A stretch of 64,000 nucleotides of DNA, taken from positions 1 to 64,000 of the forward strand of contig JAMPFS010000006.1 in the NCBI GenBank assembly GCA_023664325.1, read 5' to 3'. Origin of the DNA: Clostridium sp. Lineage in GTDB: Bacteria > Bacillota > Clostridia > Lachnospirales > Lachnospiraceae. Positions 43,980 through 52,602 of this stretch are shown here, piece after piece. The position numbers and the translations under genes are program-made. Numbering within the stretch: the first letter of the stretch is position 1; each line of letters begins with the position of its first letter. A model generated the notes under the pieces. It was not told the DNA's origin. It made no database searches and saw only the letters and a list, made by a program, of their open reading frames with translations.

Positions 43980-44054
43980 ATTATTTTATTGTCACAAAGG
44001 AAGCAAAACCGGAATATACTGTCTTATAGGAGGGTGTACGGAGGTACGGTTACT

Positions 44055-44192
44055 ATGAAACGGGTATGGGGTTTTGCTTTCTTTTGGTTTGCTGTCGGAA
44101 TGATTGTGGATTATTTGATGGAGGGATTTTGGAATTTTATGGTGGTTGTGATTGCATTAGCAATATCATATCTCTTATTCTGCCGTTGCTGA
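44055..44192 (+). CDS. Small two-span membrane protein
   Basis: A 45-residue hydrophobic protein (MKRVWGFAFFWFAVGMIVDYL, then FMVVVIALAISYLLFCRC) with two membrane helices. GGAGG at 44040-44044 precedes the ATG by ten bases; longer in-frame starts exist from 43989. I do not know its function. It ends just before a bidirectional terminator shared with rpmB. Confidence 0.65.
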   Translation: MKRVWGFAFFWFAVGMIVDYLMEGFWNFMVVVIALAISYLLFCRC

Positions 44193-44211
44193 GAAAAGCA
44201 ATTTTCATAAA

Positions 44212-44240
44212 AAAAGAACCATATGAATGGTTCTTCTTTT
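44212..44240. terminator. Bidirectional terminator between the small membrane gene and rpmB
   Basis: AAAGAACCAT and ATGGTTCTT around ATGA, with A-run before and TCTTTTCT after. Confidence 0.85.
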
Positions 44241-44247
44241 CTCCAAA

Positions 44248-44433
44248 CTAAGCTCTCTCAACTTTACCGGATCTTAAGCATGAAGTACAAACATAAATTC
44301 TCTTAGGTGTGCCGTTAACAATTGCCTTAACCTTCTTAATGTTAGACTTCCACATCTTGTTAGATCTTCTATGAGAATGGCTCACCTGAATACCGAAATG
44401 AGCAGCTTTGTCACATACTGAACACTTTGCCAT
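44248..44433 (-). CDS. rpmB: 50S ribosomal protein L28
   Basis: A 61-residue ribosomal protein. MAKCSVCDKAAHFG and VCTSCLRSGKV provide two CxxC pairs, so this is the zinc-binding form. The ATG at 44433 follows a GGAGGTG site on the minus strand. It is divergent from the gls24-fakA genes, an arrangement widely seen in Firmicutes. Confidence 0.97.
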   Translation of the reverse strand: MAKCSVCDKAAHFGIQVSHSHRRSNKMWKSNIKKVKAIVNGTPKRIYVCTSCLRSGKVERA

Positions 44434-44442
44434 GACTTGCAC

Positions 44443-44725
44443 CTCCTTGAATATATTAACCTATCGGTTTGCAACACGTCAATTCTAACAGAAGTAATAT
44501 TAAAATGCAAGCATAAATTTAAAAAATATATTTCATTTTCAACCAAATATTGGTATAATAGTAAAAACTTTTGCCAATATCGTGTATTTTATCTTAGAAA
44601 TGCTTCGGATAAAATAGAATAATTTGTAGCAACATATGTCATATAGTAATTGAGTGCTATTTTGCATATATTGTGTCATATGATTTTGGTAAATTAAGAA
44701 GAATTTAGAATATGGAGGAACAGGT
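44443..44725. other. Divergent intergenic region between rpmB and gls24
   Basis: AT-rich gap of 283 bp. TATAAT at 44554-44559 with TTTCAT 17 bp upstream is a weak plus-strand promoter. A perfect 9-bp stem TATTTTATC (44585-44593) and GATAAAATA (44608-44616) follows in the likely leader. No gene is seen. Confidence 0.5.
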
Positions 44726-45085
44726 ATGAAGATAGAAGTAGATACTCCAAATGGTGATGTAATCATTGAAAGTGACGTGATTGCCCAGTATGCCGGGCTT
44801 TCAGCCATTGAGTGTTTTGGCATTGTGGGAATGGCTACCATTAATATGAAGGATGGTTTTGTGAAGCTTCTTCGGGGAGACAGTGTTTCCAAAGGCGTGA
44901 ATGTGACAGTTGGCGAGAATAACTCGATTGCCATTGATTTTCACATTATTGTAGCATATGGTGTAAGCATTTCCACTGTTGCAGAGAATCTGATGTCAAC
45001 GGTTCGCTATAAAGTGGAAGAATTTACCGGTATGCAGGTGGAAAGTATTAATGTATTTGTTGAAGGCGTACGGGTAATTGATTAG
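44726..45085 (+). CDS. Asp23/Gls24 family envelope-associated protein
   Basis: A 119-residue member of the Asp23/Gls24 (YloU-type) family: DVIAQYAGLSAIECFGIVGMA near residue 17, VTVGENNSIAIDFHIIVAYG near 63 and a C-terminal FTGMQVESINVFVEGVRV. Such proteins are membrane-associated or linked to alkaline and envelope stress and fatty-acid metabolism. It is followed by fakA eight bases later, the common pair yloU-yloV. Confidence 0.93.
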   Translation: MKIEVDTPNGDVIIESDVIAQYAGLSAIECFGIVGMATINMKDGFVKLLRGDSVSKGVNVTVGENNSIAIDFHIIVAYGVSISTVAENLMSTVRYKVEEFTGMQVESINVFVEGVRVID

Positions 45086-45093
45086 GAGGAGCT

Positions 45094-46848
45094 ATGGGTC
45101 AGAGTATGAAAGTGAATGCTAAGAGCCTGCAGTATGGATTTTTGGCAGGCGCAAAAAGTATTGAAGAGAAGAAAGATTATATTAATGAGTTAAATGTATT
45201 CCCGGTACCGGATGGTGATACAGGAACAAATATGACATTGACGATCACTTCCGCAGCCAGGGAAGTGGCAAGCATCAAGGATCCAACTTTTGCGAACGTG
45301 ACGAAAGCGATGTCAACCGGATCGCTGCGTGGCGCAAGAGGTAACTCCGGTGTCATTCTTTCCCAGTTAATCAGAGGATTTTGTAAGGAGCTTGAGGGAA
45401 AGGAAGAGGTTGTAATTGAAGATATTGCTGCGGCATTTAACCGTGCAGTCGCAACGGCATATAAGGCGGTTATGAAGCCAAAAGAGGGTACTATTTTAAC
45501 GGTCGCAAAAGGGCTTTCTGATAAAGCTTCGGAACTGAGCCGTTCCCAAAAGGATTTGGCAGAGTTTGCAGAGGCTGTGCTTGCCTATGGCAGGGAGGTG
45601 TTGAATCAGACACCGGAAATGCTTCCGGTATTAAAGGAAGCAGGTGTTGTAGATTCCGGCGGCGAGGGTCTTATGACTATTTTAGAAGGTGCCTTTGATG
45701 CTCTGACGGGTAAGGTAACCTATGATTTTTCCAATGGCTATGGTGACGTACCGGCAGGTGGCAAACCGGCTCCGGATGCTTCCGGTCTTAAGACAACAAA
45801 TTCGGCTGGGATTGACCGCAAGGAGATTGACACGTCCCATATTAAATATGGATATTGTACAGAATTTATCATTATGATTGAGAAAGAATACAATAAGCAG
45901 ATTGAGGAGGAATTTAAATCCTATTTAGAGTCGATTGGTGATTCTTTAGTTGTGGTTTCGGATGATGAAATCGTAAAGGTACATGTACACACGAACCACC
46001 CGGGACTTGCCTTCGAGCGTGGTCTCACATATGGTTCCCTGACGAGCATGAAGGTGGATAACATGCGCGAGGAACATAGGGAGAAGGTAATTATGGAGGC
46101 CGAGAAAATGGCTGCCAAACAGGCACAGGAGCGTGCAGCGGCAAAAGCGGCGGTGGATGATGCGGTGAGATCCGAGAATGCCCGGCAAAAAGAATACGGA
46201 TTTGTTTCCGTTTCTGTTGGTGAAGGGATGAATGATATTTTTAGGGATTTGGGCGTGGACTATCTGATCGAGGGAGGACAGACCATGAACCCGAGTACGG
46301 AAGATATGCTAAATGCAATCGAACAGGTAAATGCAAAAACCATTTATATTCTGCCAAACAATAAAAATATTATTTTAGCGGCAAACCAGGCGCAGTCCTT
46401 AGTGGAGGATAAGGAGATCATCGTAGTGCCATCGAAGACCGCACCGCAGGGTGTGGCAGCGTTGATTGGATTTGATCCTTCCAAATCAGGTGAAGATAAT
46501 CTTTCCTCAATGACTGCGGATATGAGTAATGTAAAGACGGGGCAGGTAACCTATGCAGTCCGGGATACGAGTATTGATGGAAAAGAAATCAATGCCGGGG
46601 ATATTATGGGGATTGATGATGAGGGAATCAAGGCAGTATCTTCCGATCTTCTGACGGCTGCGAAGGAACTTCTGTCAGAGATGGTGGATGAAGATTCTGA
46701 GTTAATCAGTATTTATTATGGCGCAGATGTCAAAGAGGAAGATGCCAAAGCATTCGCAGAATATGTTGAAGATACCTACAACGAATGTGATGTTGAGTTT
46801 AATTATGGTGGACAGCCGATTTACTATTACATTTTCTCTGTGGAGTAA
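45094..46848 (+). CDS. fakA: Fatty acid kinase catalytic subunit (DAK2/DegV-type)
   Basis: Phosphorylates fatty acids bound to FakB so they can enter phospholipid synthesis. The N-terminal DhaL/DAK2 domain has the nucleotide/Mg motif FPVPDGDTGTNM near residue 35, MSTGSLRGARGNSGVILSQ near 74 and DSGGEGL near 188. A middle domain follows and the C-terminal domain ends with GGQPIYYYIFSVE. At 584 residues it is slightly longer than average, with an Ala/Lys-rich linker near 330-355. Ribosome-binding site GGAGGAG. It shares a transcript with gls24. Confidence 0.93.
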   Translation: MGQSMKVNAKSLQYGFLAGAKSIEEKKDYINELNVFPVPDGDTGTNMTLTITSAAREVASIKDPTFANVTKAMSTGSLRGARGNSGVILSQLIRGFCKELEGKEEVVIEDIAAAFNRAVATAYKAVMKPKEGTILTVAKGLSDKASELSRSQKDLAEFAEAVLAYGREVLNQTPEMLPVLKEAGVVDSGGEGLMTILEGAFDALTGKVTYDFSNGYGDVPAGGKPAPDASGLKTTNSAGIDRKEIDTSHIKYGYCTEFIIMIEKEYNKQIEEEFKSYLESIGDSLVVVSDDEIVKVHVHTNHPGLAFERGLTYGSLTSMKVDNMREEHREKVIMEAEKMAAKQAQERAAAKAAVDDAVRSENARQKEYGFVSVSVGEGMNDIFRDLGVDYLIEGGQTMNPSTEDMLNAIEQVNAKTIYILPNNKNIILAANQAQSLVEDKEIIVVPSKTAPQGVAALIGFDPSKSGEDNLSSMTADMSNVKTGQVTYAVRDTSIDGKEINAGDIMGIDDEGIKAVSSDLLTAAKELLSEMVDEDSELISIYYGADVKEEDAKAFAEYVEDTYNECDVEFNYGGQPIYYYIFSVE

Positions 46849-46877
46849 ATGTTTAAGCAGGGTATGGGAACGGTAGG

Positions 46878-47564
46878 ATGAAAGAGATTTTGATTGTGGA
46901 AGATGACACAGCAATCCGCAGGGAAATGGAAGAACTGCTGCAAAACAACGGTTATGTGGTATCGGCTGCCGGGCGGTTTGATAACTTAAGCGAACAGCTT
47001 CAAAAAACGGCGGCAGATTTGATTTTACTGGATATCAATCTTCCGGGGGTAAACGGGGAAATGCTGCTAAAGGAATTGCGCAGGGAATCCCAGATACCGG
47101 TCATTATGGTGACAAGCCGGGCATCGGAGGTTGATGAGGTGTTATCCATGAGTTTCGGCGCAGATGATTATATTACCAAGCCTTATAATCCGACGATTCT
47201 GCTTTTGCGGATTGCGGCGATATTAAAAAGGACAGAGTATTCCGGGGAAACTCTGTCTTTTCGTAATCTGCGTATAAACCCTGCGAAGGGGGTGTTAAGC
47301 AGACTGGAAAACGGTACGGCGGCAGAGGCGGAAATTTCTCTTACCAAGAATGAAATGCTCATTTTGCAAACGCTGTTAAGCCACAAAAACCGTATCGTAA
47401 AACGGGATGAGCTGATGACGGTTTTGTGGGATAATGATGAGTATATCAATGACAATGCCCTTACCGTGAATGTCAGCAGGCTGCGGGCAAAGCTTGACGG
47501 GTTTGGATATCCGGATGTCATAGAAACCAGAAAAAAACAGGGATATATTTTAATCGAGGAGTAA
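46878..47564 (+). CDS. bceR: OmpR-family response regulator, BceR-like
   Basis: A 228-residue regulator with acidic Glu8-Asp9-Asp10, phosphorylated Asp52 in LLDINLPG, Lys in YITKPYNP near 102 and a winged-helix C-terminus (LTVNVSRLRAKLDGFG). It pairs with an intramembrane-sensing kinase just downstream, and both belong to the type that controls BceAB peptide-antibiotic transporters. Its probable targets, the BceAB-like genes at 52.7 kb, are 5 kb away instead of adjacent. A short hairpin with T-run lies between it and the kinase gene. Confidence 0.9.
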   Translation: MKEILIVEDDTAIRREMEELLQNNGYVVSAAGRFDNLSEQLQKTAADLILLDINLPGVNGEMLLKELRRESQIPVIMVTSRASEVDEVLSMSFGADDYITKPYNPTILLLRIAAILKRTEYSGETLSFRNLRINPAKGVLSRLENGTAAEAEISLTKNEMLILQTLLSHKNRIVKRDELMTVLWDNDEYINDNALTVNVSRLRAKLDGFGYPDVIETRKKQGYILIEE

Positions 47565-47577
47565 CCGGACGGAACGG

Positions 47578-47600
47578 GCGGTTGAGAACCGCTGTTTTTT
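47578..47600 (+). terminator. Possible attenuator between bceR- and bceS-like genes
   Basis: GCGGTT (47578-47583), loop GAG, AACCGC (47587-47592), then TGTTTTTT. It could end part of the transcripts before the kinase gene. Confidence 0.55.
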
Positions 47601-47637
47601 AGATGTTTGTCCAATGTACAGATTTGGGGAGAACACG

Positions 47638-48708
47638 ATGCAGTTAAAAAATTATCTGAAGGATAGATGGTTTGTCATTTTATTTGGAACCGGAATATTT
47701 GTTGTATTGTTTATGCTTTTAGCGGCATTTAAGACGCCGGCTGCGCTTAAGGCGGCATTTACACTGATATTCTGGTTTTTCATGGTGGTGTCTGTCGGAT
47801 TTGAATATGTGCGCAAATATCGGTTTTACAATGAACTGAAAAAGAACTTAGATGGCCTTGACCAGAAATACCTTGTGCTGGAAACGTTGGAACGGCCGGA
47901 TTTTTACGAGGGGCAGATTATGGCCGATCTGCTTTATGAGATTGATAAATCCATGACGGAGCGGGTAAAGGCATATTCCATGAACATAGAGGATTTTAAG
48001 GAATATATTGAGATGTGGATTCATGAAGCAAAGATACCGGTATCAAGCCTTTTGCTGATGTGCCGCAATCAGCAGGATAAAGCGCTGCCGGGCAAAGAGG
48101 GAGCCGGGGCTTGTGAAAGTGGCAGCGGGCTGTCGAATCCACTGTCAGATAAAAAGTACCTTGCGCAAATAAGAAGGCTGGATGCTTATATTAACCAGGT
48201 GCTTTTTTATGTGCGGGCAGAGCATGCGGAAAAGGATTACCGGATCCGGCGGACGGATTTGAAGAAGCTGGTGCATAAGGTGGTGATGGACAATAAAGAT
48301 GATTTATTGGAAAGCGGCATTACTCCGAAGATCAGTGCGGTTGACCGGGAAGTGGTAACGGATGCAAAGTGGCTGGAATTTATTTTAAACCAGATTCTGA
48401 ACAATGCCGTGAAATACAGACGGGAGGATGTGGAATCGGAGATTGCAATCTGGACGGAGGAGAAAGACGGCTGTATTTTCCTGCATGTAAGGGATAATGG
48501 AATCGGCATTCCAAGTGCCGATATCCAGCGGATTTTTGAGAAATCCTTTACCGGGGAAAATGGCAGGAAACAGGCGAAATCGACCGGCATGGGACTTTAT
48601 ATTGCCAAAAATCTCTGCCGGCAGCTTGGGCATGGCATTGATGCGCAGTCCGTTGTGAATGAATATACGGATATACGGATTTGGTTTGATGCGGGTGAGG
48701 CTGCATAA
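47638..48708 (+). CDS. bceS: Intramembrane-sensing histidine kinase, BceS-like
   Basis: A 356-residue kinase with two membrane helices (about 12-33 and 40-60) joined by only a few extracellular residues, so it has no sensor domain and depends on a partner transporter for signal input. The phosphoacceptor His129 sits in WIHEAKIPVSSLLL, the H-box type of BceS/YxdK kinases. The ATPase domain has NQILNNAVKYR near 247, DNGIGIP near 286 and STGMGLYIAKNL near 316. The ATG at 47638 follows GGGGAG; an upstream ATG at 47614 is less likely. Confidence 0.9.
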   Translation: MQLKNYLKDRWFVILFGTGIFVVLFMLLAAFKTPAALKAAFTLIFWFFMVVSVGFEYVRKYRFYNELKKNLDGLDQKYLVLETLERPDFYEGQIMADLLYEIDKSMTERVKAYSMNIEDFKEYIEMWIHEAKIPVSSLLLMCRNQQDKALPGKEGAGACESGSGLSNPLSDKKYLAQIRRLDAYINQVLFYVRAEHAEKDYRIRRTDLKKLVHKVVMDNKDDLLESGITPKISAVDREVVTDAKWLEFILNQILNNAVKYRREDVESEIAIWTEEKDGCIFLHVRDNGIGIPSADIQRIFEKSFTGENGRKQAKSTGMGLYIAKNLCRQLGHGIDAQSVVNEYTDIRIWFDAGEAA

Positions 48709-48728
48709 GGGAAAGGAGGGAATGCGAA

Positions 48729-49187
48729 ATGATAGTATCATTTGATTTAGATGATACGCTGTTTGTATCGCCGGATAAGTTTAAAACAGAGGCGGAATTG
48801 CACTTTCCCTGGAATAAAATTTATAAAGAAAGATTAAGGCTTGGGACAATTTCACTGATGGAACGGCTAAAGGATGAGGGAATACATATCTGGATTTATA
48901 CAACATCTTTTCGCTCGGAACGTTATATCAAAGGTCTGTTTCGCCATTATGGAATAAAACCGGATGGCATTGTGAATGGGAACAGGCATGCGCAGGAGGT
49001 TCAGGGAAATAAAACGGAACCGATGCCGTCGAAATATCCGGGCAGGTATCGGATTGATTTACATGTCGATGATGATGTGTCCGTATTGCAAAACGGAAGG
49101 CGCTATGGTTTTAAGGTTCATCTGGTTGGTCCGCAGGATGATGCGTGGGTGGAAAAAATATTGGATACGGTTCATCGCATTCGCTGA
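48729..49187 (+). CDS. Small HAD-superfamily protein
   Basis: A 152-residue HAD-fold protein with the catalytic DLDDTLF at residues 6-12, IYTTSFRSERYIKGLFRHYGI near 57 (motif II region) and HVDDDVSVLQNG near 111 (motif IV). No cap domain is present. The substrate is unknown. It follows the kinase gene by 20 bp. A degenerate second copy of its central part lies about 340 bp downstream at 49270-49345. Confidence 0.8.
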   Translation: MIVSFDLDDTLFVSPDKFKTEAELHFPWNKIYKERLRLGTISLMERLKDEGIHIWIYTTSFRSERYIKGLFRHYGIKPDGIVNGNRHAQEVQGNKTEPMPSKYPGRYRIDLHVDDDVSVLQNGRRYGFKVHLVGPQDDAWVEKILDTVHRIR

Positions 49188-49269
49188 TAGGGGAGATAGT
49201 GGCGGTAAAGTGGTGGCTGCTGTGAGGGCGTATGTGAAGAAAAATGATTCATTAAAGAAAAATACAAAG

Positions 49270-49345
49270 CATTTTTGGAGGGATGGGATAAAGAATAAAA
49301 CTGGATGGCATTGTGAATGGAAAAAGGTATGTCGATGTGATATAA
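49270..49345 (+). pseudogene. Fragment of a second copy of the HAD gene
   Basis: GAATAAAACT followed by GGATGGCATTGTGAATGG (49303-49320) repeats 48952-48979 with one mismatch in 28. Before and after it, weaker similarity continues: the conceptual IQSIFGGMG ... IKLDGIVNGKRYVDV parallels YIKGLFRHYGIKPDGIVNGNRHAQEV of the intact gene but is frameshifted. The sequence 49188-49269 has no other gene. Confidence 0.65.
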
Positions 49346-49349
49346 TATG

Positions 49350-49378
49350 AACACTTAATGAGTGTAAGCGAAGCGCAT
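49350..49378 (+). repeat. Second repeat family, copy 3 (left half)
   Basis: GAACACTTAATGA (49349-49361) matches the copy reversed at 43562, and GTGTAAGCGAAGCGCA (49362-49377) resembles ACAAGTGAAGCGCA of the pgk-tpiA copy. The right flank GAATTTAGT is lost. It ends 25 nt before the AAA-ATPase start. Confidence 0.55.
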
Positions 49379-49402
49379 TACCAAAAAAGGAGTATAAGAG
49401 TT

Positions 49403-51097
49403 ATGACAGGAAATAAGCCGATTGCGATTGGGATAGAAAATTACAAAGAGATAGTGAATAAGCCCTACTATTATATTGACAAAACTCTCTTGATTCAGGA
49501 AATACTGGCTAAAGGCGGAAAGGTGAATCTCTTTACCAGACCCAGACGTTTCGGCAAAACCCTTGCCCTCAGCGTGATAAAAACCTTCTTTGAGCAGGAG
49601 ACGGATGTACAGGGAAACATTACCGATAACCGGCATTATTTTGACGGCATGAAGATCAACAGGGCGGGAGAGGACTACACGAAGCATATGGGGCAGTACC
49701 CGGTGATTTCCCTGTCGCTAAAATCCGCCAAGCAGCCGGATTTTGACATGGCATATACGATGCTGGTAGACCAGATTTCGGCTGAATTTAAGCGGCACCG
49801 GTATATCCTCCATGCTGATGTATTATTAGAGGATGAACAACAGCAATATGAGGAGATTATGCTGCGGAAGGCAGGAAAAGCGGAATATGCAACTGCCTTG
49901 AAGTTTTTGTCCGACTGCCTGAAAAAGTATCACAAACAAAACGTTATCATCTTAATTGATGAATATGATGTGCCGCTGGAAAATTCTTATTTTGCGGGAT
50001 TCTATGAGGAGATGATTACCTTTATCCGCTCGCTGTTTGAATCGGCATTAAAGACCAACGAAAGCCTGGAATTTGCCGTGATTACCGGATGCCTGCGGAT
50101 CAGCCGGGAGAGCATTTTTACCGGACTGAACAATCTGGCGATTAATTCCATTTTGAATGTGGATTATGCGGAGTATTTTGGTTTTACACAAGGGGAAGTG
50201 GAACGGATGCTGGCAGATTATGATTTGTCGGCAAAGGTCAGTGAGGTAAAGGATTGGTATGACGGCTATCTGTTTGGAAAAACAGAGGTTTACAATCCGT
50301 GGAGTGTGATTAATTATGTTAAGACATTGATTTCGGATTCGGATGCATTCCCAAAGCCGTACTGGTCAAACACTTCATCCAACAGCATTATCCGGGAGCT
50401 GATTGAGGAAGCCGACAGTGTAGTGAAGCAGGAGATTGAGGATTTGCTGGCAGGCGGAACGATTGAAAAGCCGATTCATGAAGATATCACCTATGAGGAT
50501 ATCCATAAAACGCAGGATAATCTGTGGAATTTTCTGTTTTTTACCGGGTATCTGAAGAAGATAAAGGAACGGTTTGAGGAAGAAACCATATATCTGACAT
50601 TGACCGTACCGAATAAAGAGGTTGCCGGCATATACCGGAATACCATTTTAGAATGGTTTGACAAACGGCTGAAAACAACAGACTTAAGCAATCTCCATCA
50701 AGCAATATTGGAGGGGGATTGTGAAACCTTTGCAAATGAAGTGTCGGAACTGCTATTGGAAACGATCAGTTTTTATGATTATGCAGAAAATTACTATCAC
50801 GGGTTTTTATGCGGACTGTTAAAAGGCTGCCATCACTATACCGTGGTCTCCAACCGGGAGAGCGGCAACGGAAGACCGGATATTTTATTTAAGCATTTAT
50901 CGATCAGAGGGCAGGCGGTGATTATGGAGTTAAAGGCGGTGAAGGAGTTTGACCGCATGGAGGCGGGCTGTGATGAGGTGTTAGCACAGATCGAGGAGCA
51001 GAACTATGCGGCAGTGCTGCATAAGGAGGGATACCGGAATATCCGCAAGTATGGAATCTGTTTTTACCGGAAGGAGTGCATGGTGAAAGAGGGGTGA
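49403..51097 (+). CDS. AAA-ATPase-like protein with PD-(D/E)XK nuclease-like domain (DUF1703)
   Basis: A 564-residue protein of a family present in many copies in Clostridia and Bacteroidetes genomes; its role is not established. The N-terminal AAA-ATPase-like domain has the modified P-loop TRPRRFGKTLAL near residue 46 and Walker B VIILIDEYDVP near 180. The C-terminal domain has the nuclease-type GRPDILF near 490 and VIMELKAVK near 505. The ATG at 49403 follows AAAGGAG. It interrupts the BceRS-to-BceAB stretch together with a decayed HAD copy and a repeat, which suggests insertion. Confidence 0.9.
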   Translation: MTGNKPIAIGIENYKEIVNKPYYYIDKTLLIQEILAKGGKVNLFTRPRRFGKTLALSVIKTFFEQETDVQGNITDNRHYFDGMKINRAGEDYTKHMGQYPVISLSLKSAKQPDFDMAYTMLVDQISAEFKRHRYILHADVLLEDEQQQYEEIMLRKAGKAEYATALKFLSDCLKKYHKQNVIILIDEYDVPLENSYFAGFYEEMITFIRSLFESALKTNESLEFAVITGCLRISRESIFTGLNNLAINSILNVDYAEYFGFTQGEVERMLADYDLSAKVSEVKDWYDGYLFGKTEVYNPWSVINYVKTLISDSDAFPKPYWSNTSSNSIIRELIEEADSVVKQEIEDLLAGGTIEKPIHEDITYEDIHKTQDNLWNFLFFTGYLKKIKERFEEETIYLTLTVPNKEVAGIYRNTILEWFDKRLKTTDLSNLHQAILEGDCETFANEVSELLLETISFYDYAENYYHGFLCGLLKGCHHYTVVSNRESGNGRPDILFKHLSIRGQAVIMELKAVKEFDRMEAGCDEVLAQIEEQNYAAVLHKEGYRNIRKYGICFYRKECMVKEG

Positions 51098-51145
51098 AGA
51101 ACAGAAATAATTGAGAGCATATCGGAATTTATATTACAAAATTGT

Positions 51146-51189
51146 AACCTTCTGTCAGGATAAACAAACGACAGGAGGTTTTCTTTTTC
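51146..51189 (+). terminator. Terminator after the AAA-ATPase gene
   Basis: AACCTtCTGTC with GACAGgAGGTT around a 13-nt loop, then TTCTTTTT. Confidence 0.85.
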
Positions 51190-51203
51190 GTACAATGAGA
51201 AAA

Positions 51204-51241
51204 ATAGAGATGAGCAAAACTTAAGTTTTCTTCCTCTCTAT
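51204..51241. repeat. Palindromic 5'-leader element, copy F
   Basis: Outer ATAGAGA (51204-51210) with TCTCTAT (51235-51241) and inner AAAACTTAAGTTTT (51216-51229), a perfect palindrome. The core GCAAAACTT/AAGTTTT matches the other elements. It ends 30 nt before the next start codon. Confidence 0.55.
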
Positions 51242-51270
51242 AAGAAAAAATAAACGGAGGCGAAAAAGAA

Positions 51271-52602
51271 ATGAAGAGAAAATGGCGGTTTCGTATGTTA
51301 TTATGTCTGATAGCAGTGTTGTTTCTGGCCGGCTGTGGGAAAAAGCCGGAAACGGCGGCGGACGGCAGGAAGAAAATTACGCTTGGTGCAATCTATGTAA
51401 GCGACAACCTGAAAAAAGAGGTGGCGGCTTTCAACAAGGAAGATAAAGAATATCAGATTGAAATCAAAGATTATTCTGAAAATTCCAATGCCGTAGACCC
51501 GGTAACCATGCTGAATACCGATATCCTATCAGGAAATGCGCCGGATTTAATCGGACTCATGCAGCTTGTGCCGGAACAGTATACCGGAAAGGGAATCTTG
51601 GAGGATTTAACTCCTTATTTGGAACAGGATGCAGATGTGTCAGAAGATGACCTGCTGGATTCGCTGGTTGATGCGATGAAAATAGACGGCAGGCTGTATT
51701 ATCTGGCAAGCAGTTTTGAGGTGAAAACCCTGATTGCGGGAAAGAAAACGGTGGACAGTGACGAGGGCTGGGATTACCGGAAGATGAAACAGATTTTAGA
51801 TGGGATGGAGGAGGATATGCGGGCGTTTCCGTATGACAGCAAAAGTGAACGCTTCATCAATCTGATGCATTTTGGCGGCGGGTATAACGAGTTTGTGGAC
51901 TGGAAAGAGGGAAGCTGTCATTTTGACAGCCAGGAATTTAAAGACATGCTCGCTGTCTGTAACGACGGAAATGATGATACGGCAGCGGCTGAGATTACCA
52001 GTGAGGACGAGATGGCACAGTTGTCAGCGATGCTGAAAAACGGAAAAATCCTGTTTGTTCAGGGGCGGATTACACCGGATCAGATTCTGGCAAACAAAAA
52101 AATGTTAGGGCAGGACATTACCTGTCTTGGCTCGTATTTTTCCTTTAGCGATACCAGTGATGAGGTGGGGATTTGTGCAAAGTCGGCGGTAAAAGAGGGG
52201 GCATGGCGCTTTGTAAAAAGGCTGATTTCCAGAAAATATCAGGGAGAGAACCTTCTTCGTTTTTGGGATATGCCTTCCCGCAAGGACTGCCTGGAGGATT
52301 ATATCAAGACCATGACAGCAAAAGAGGGATATACCGACGAGTTTGGCAATGTCATTACACCGCTTTCCAGTGTGGAATGTGCAGACGGTAATGTGGTAAA
52401 GGTAAGCCCGGTTGGAAAAGAGGAGGAAGAACTGTTCCGGGAGCTGCTCGATCGTACTTCGCAGATTACCGGGTATGAACAGCAGATATTCGCCATTTTA
52501 TCCGAGGAGGTCAATCATTATTTTAACGGCGATAAGGACTTGGACGAGACGGCCGGCGTGATACAGAACCGGGTGGCAAATTACATGAATGAACGCAGGT
52601 GA
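51271..52602 (+). CDS. ABC-type extracellular solute-binding lipoprotein (orphan)
   Basis: A 443-residue lipoprotein with the lipobox LFLAGC near residue 22 and the fold of family 1 sugar-type binding proteins (ITLGAIYVSDNLKKEVAAFNKED, then MLNTDILSGNAPDLI near 79, WRFVKRLIS near 310). No permease genes are adjacent; instead a BceAB-like exporter follows, which does not use binding proteins. It may sense or sequester a ligand for the neighbouring Bce-type system or belong to a transporter encoded elsewhere. Leader element copy F and copy E flank the gene; copy E overlaps its stop codon. Confidence 0.85.
   Translation: MKRKWRFRMLLCLIAVLFLAGCGKKPETAADGRKKITLGAIYVSDNLKKEVAAFNKEDKEYQIEIKDYSENSNAVDPVTMLNTDILSGNAPDLIGLMQLVPEQYTGKGILEDLTPYLEQDADVSEDDLLDSLVDAMKIDGRLYYLASSFEVKTLIAGKKTVDSDEGWDYRKMKQILDGMEEDMRAFPYDSKSERFINLMHFGGGYNEFVDWKEGSCHFDSQEFKDMLAVCNDGNDDTAAAEITSEDEMAQLSAMLKNGKILFVQGRITPDQILANKKMLGQDITCLGSYFSFSDTSDEVGICAKSAVKEGAWRFVKRLISRKYQGENLLRFWDMPSRKDCLEDYIKTMTAKEGYTDEFGNVITPLSSVECADGNVVKVSPVGKEEEELFRELLDRTSQITGYEQQIFAILSEEVNHYFNGDKDLDETAGVIQNRVANYMNERR

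Noticed and set aside
49355..49687. Minus-strand open frame over the start of the AAA-ATPase gene
   Set aside because: It is antisense to a clear domain-bearing gene and includes the repeat element; no ribosome-binding site or family match is visible.
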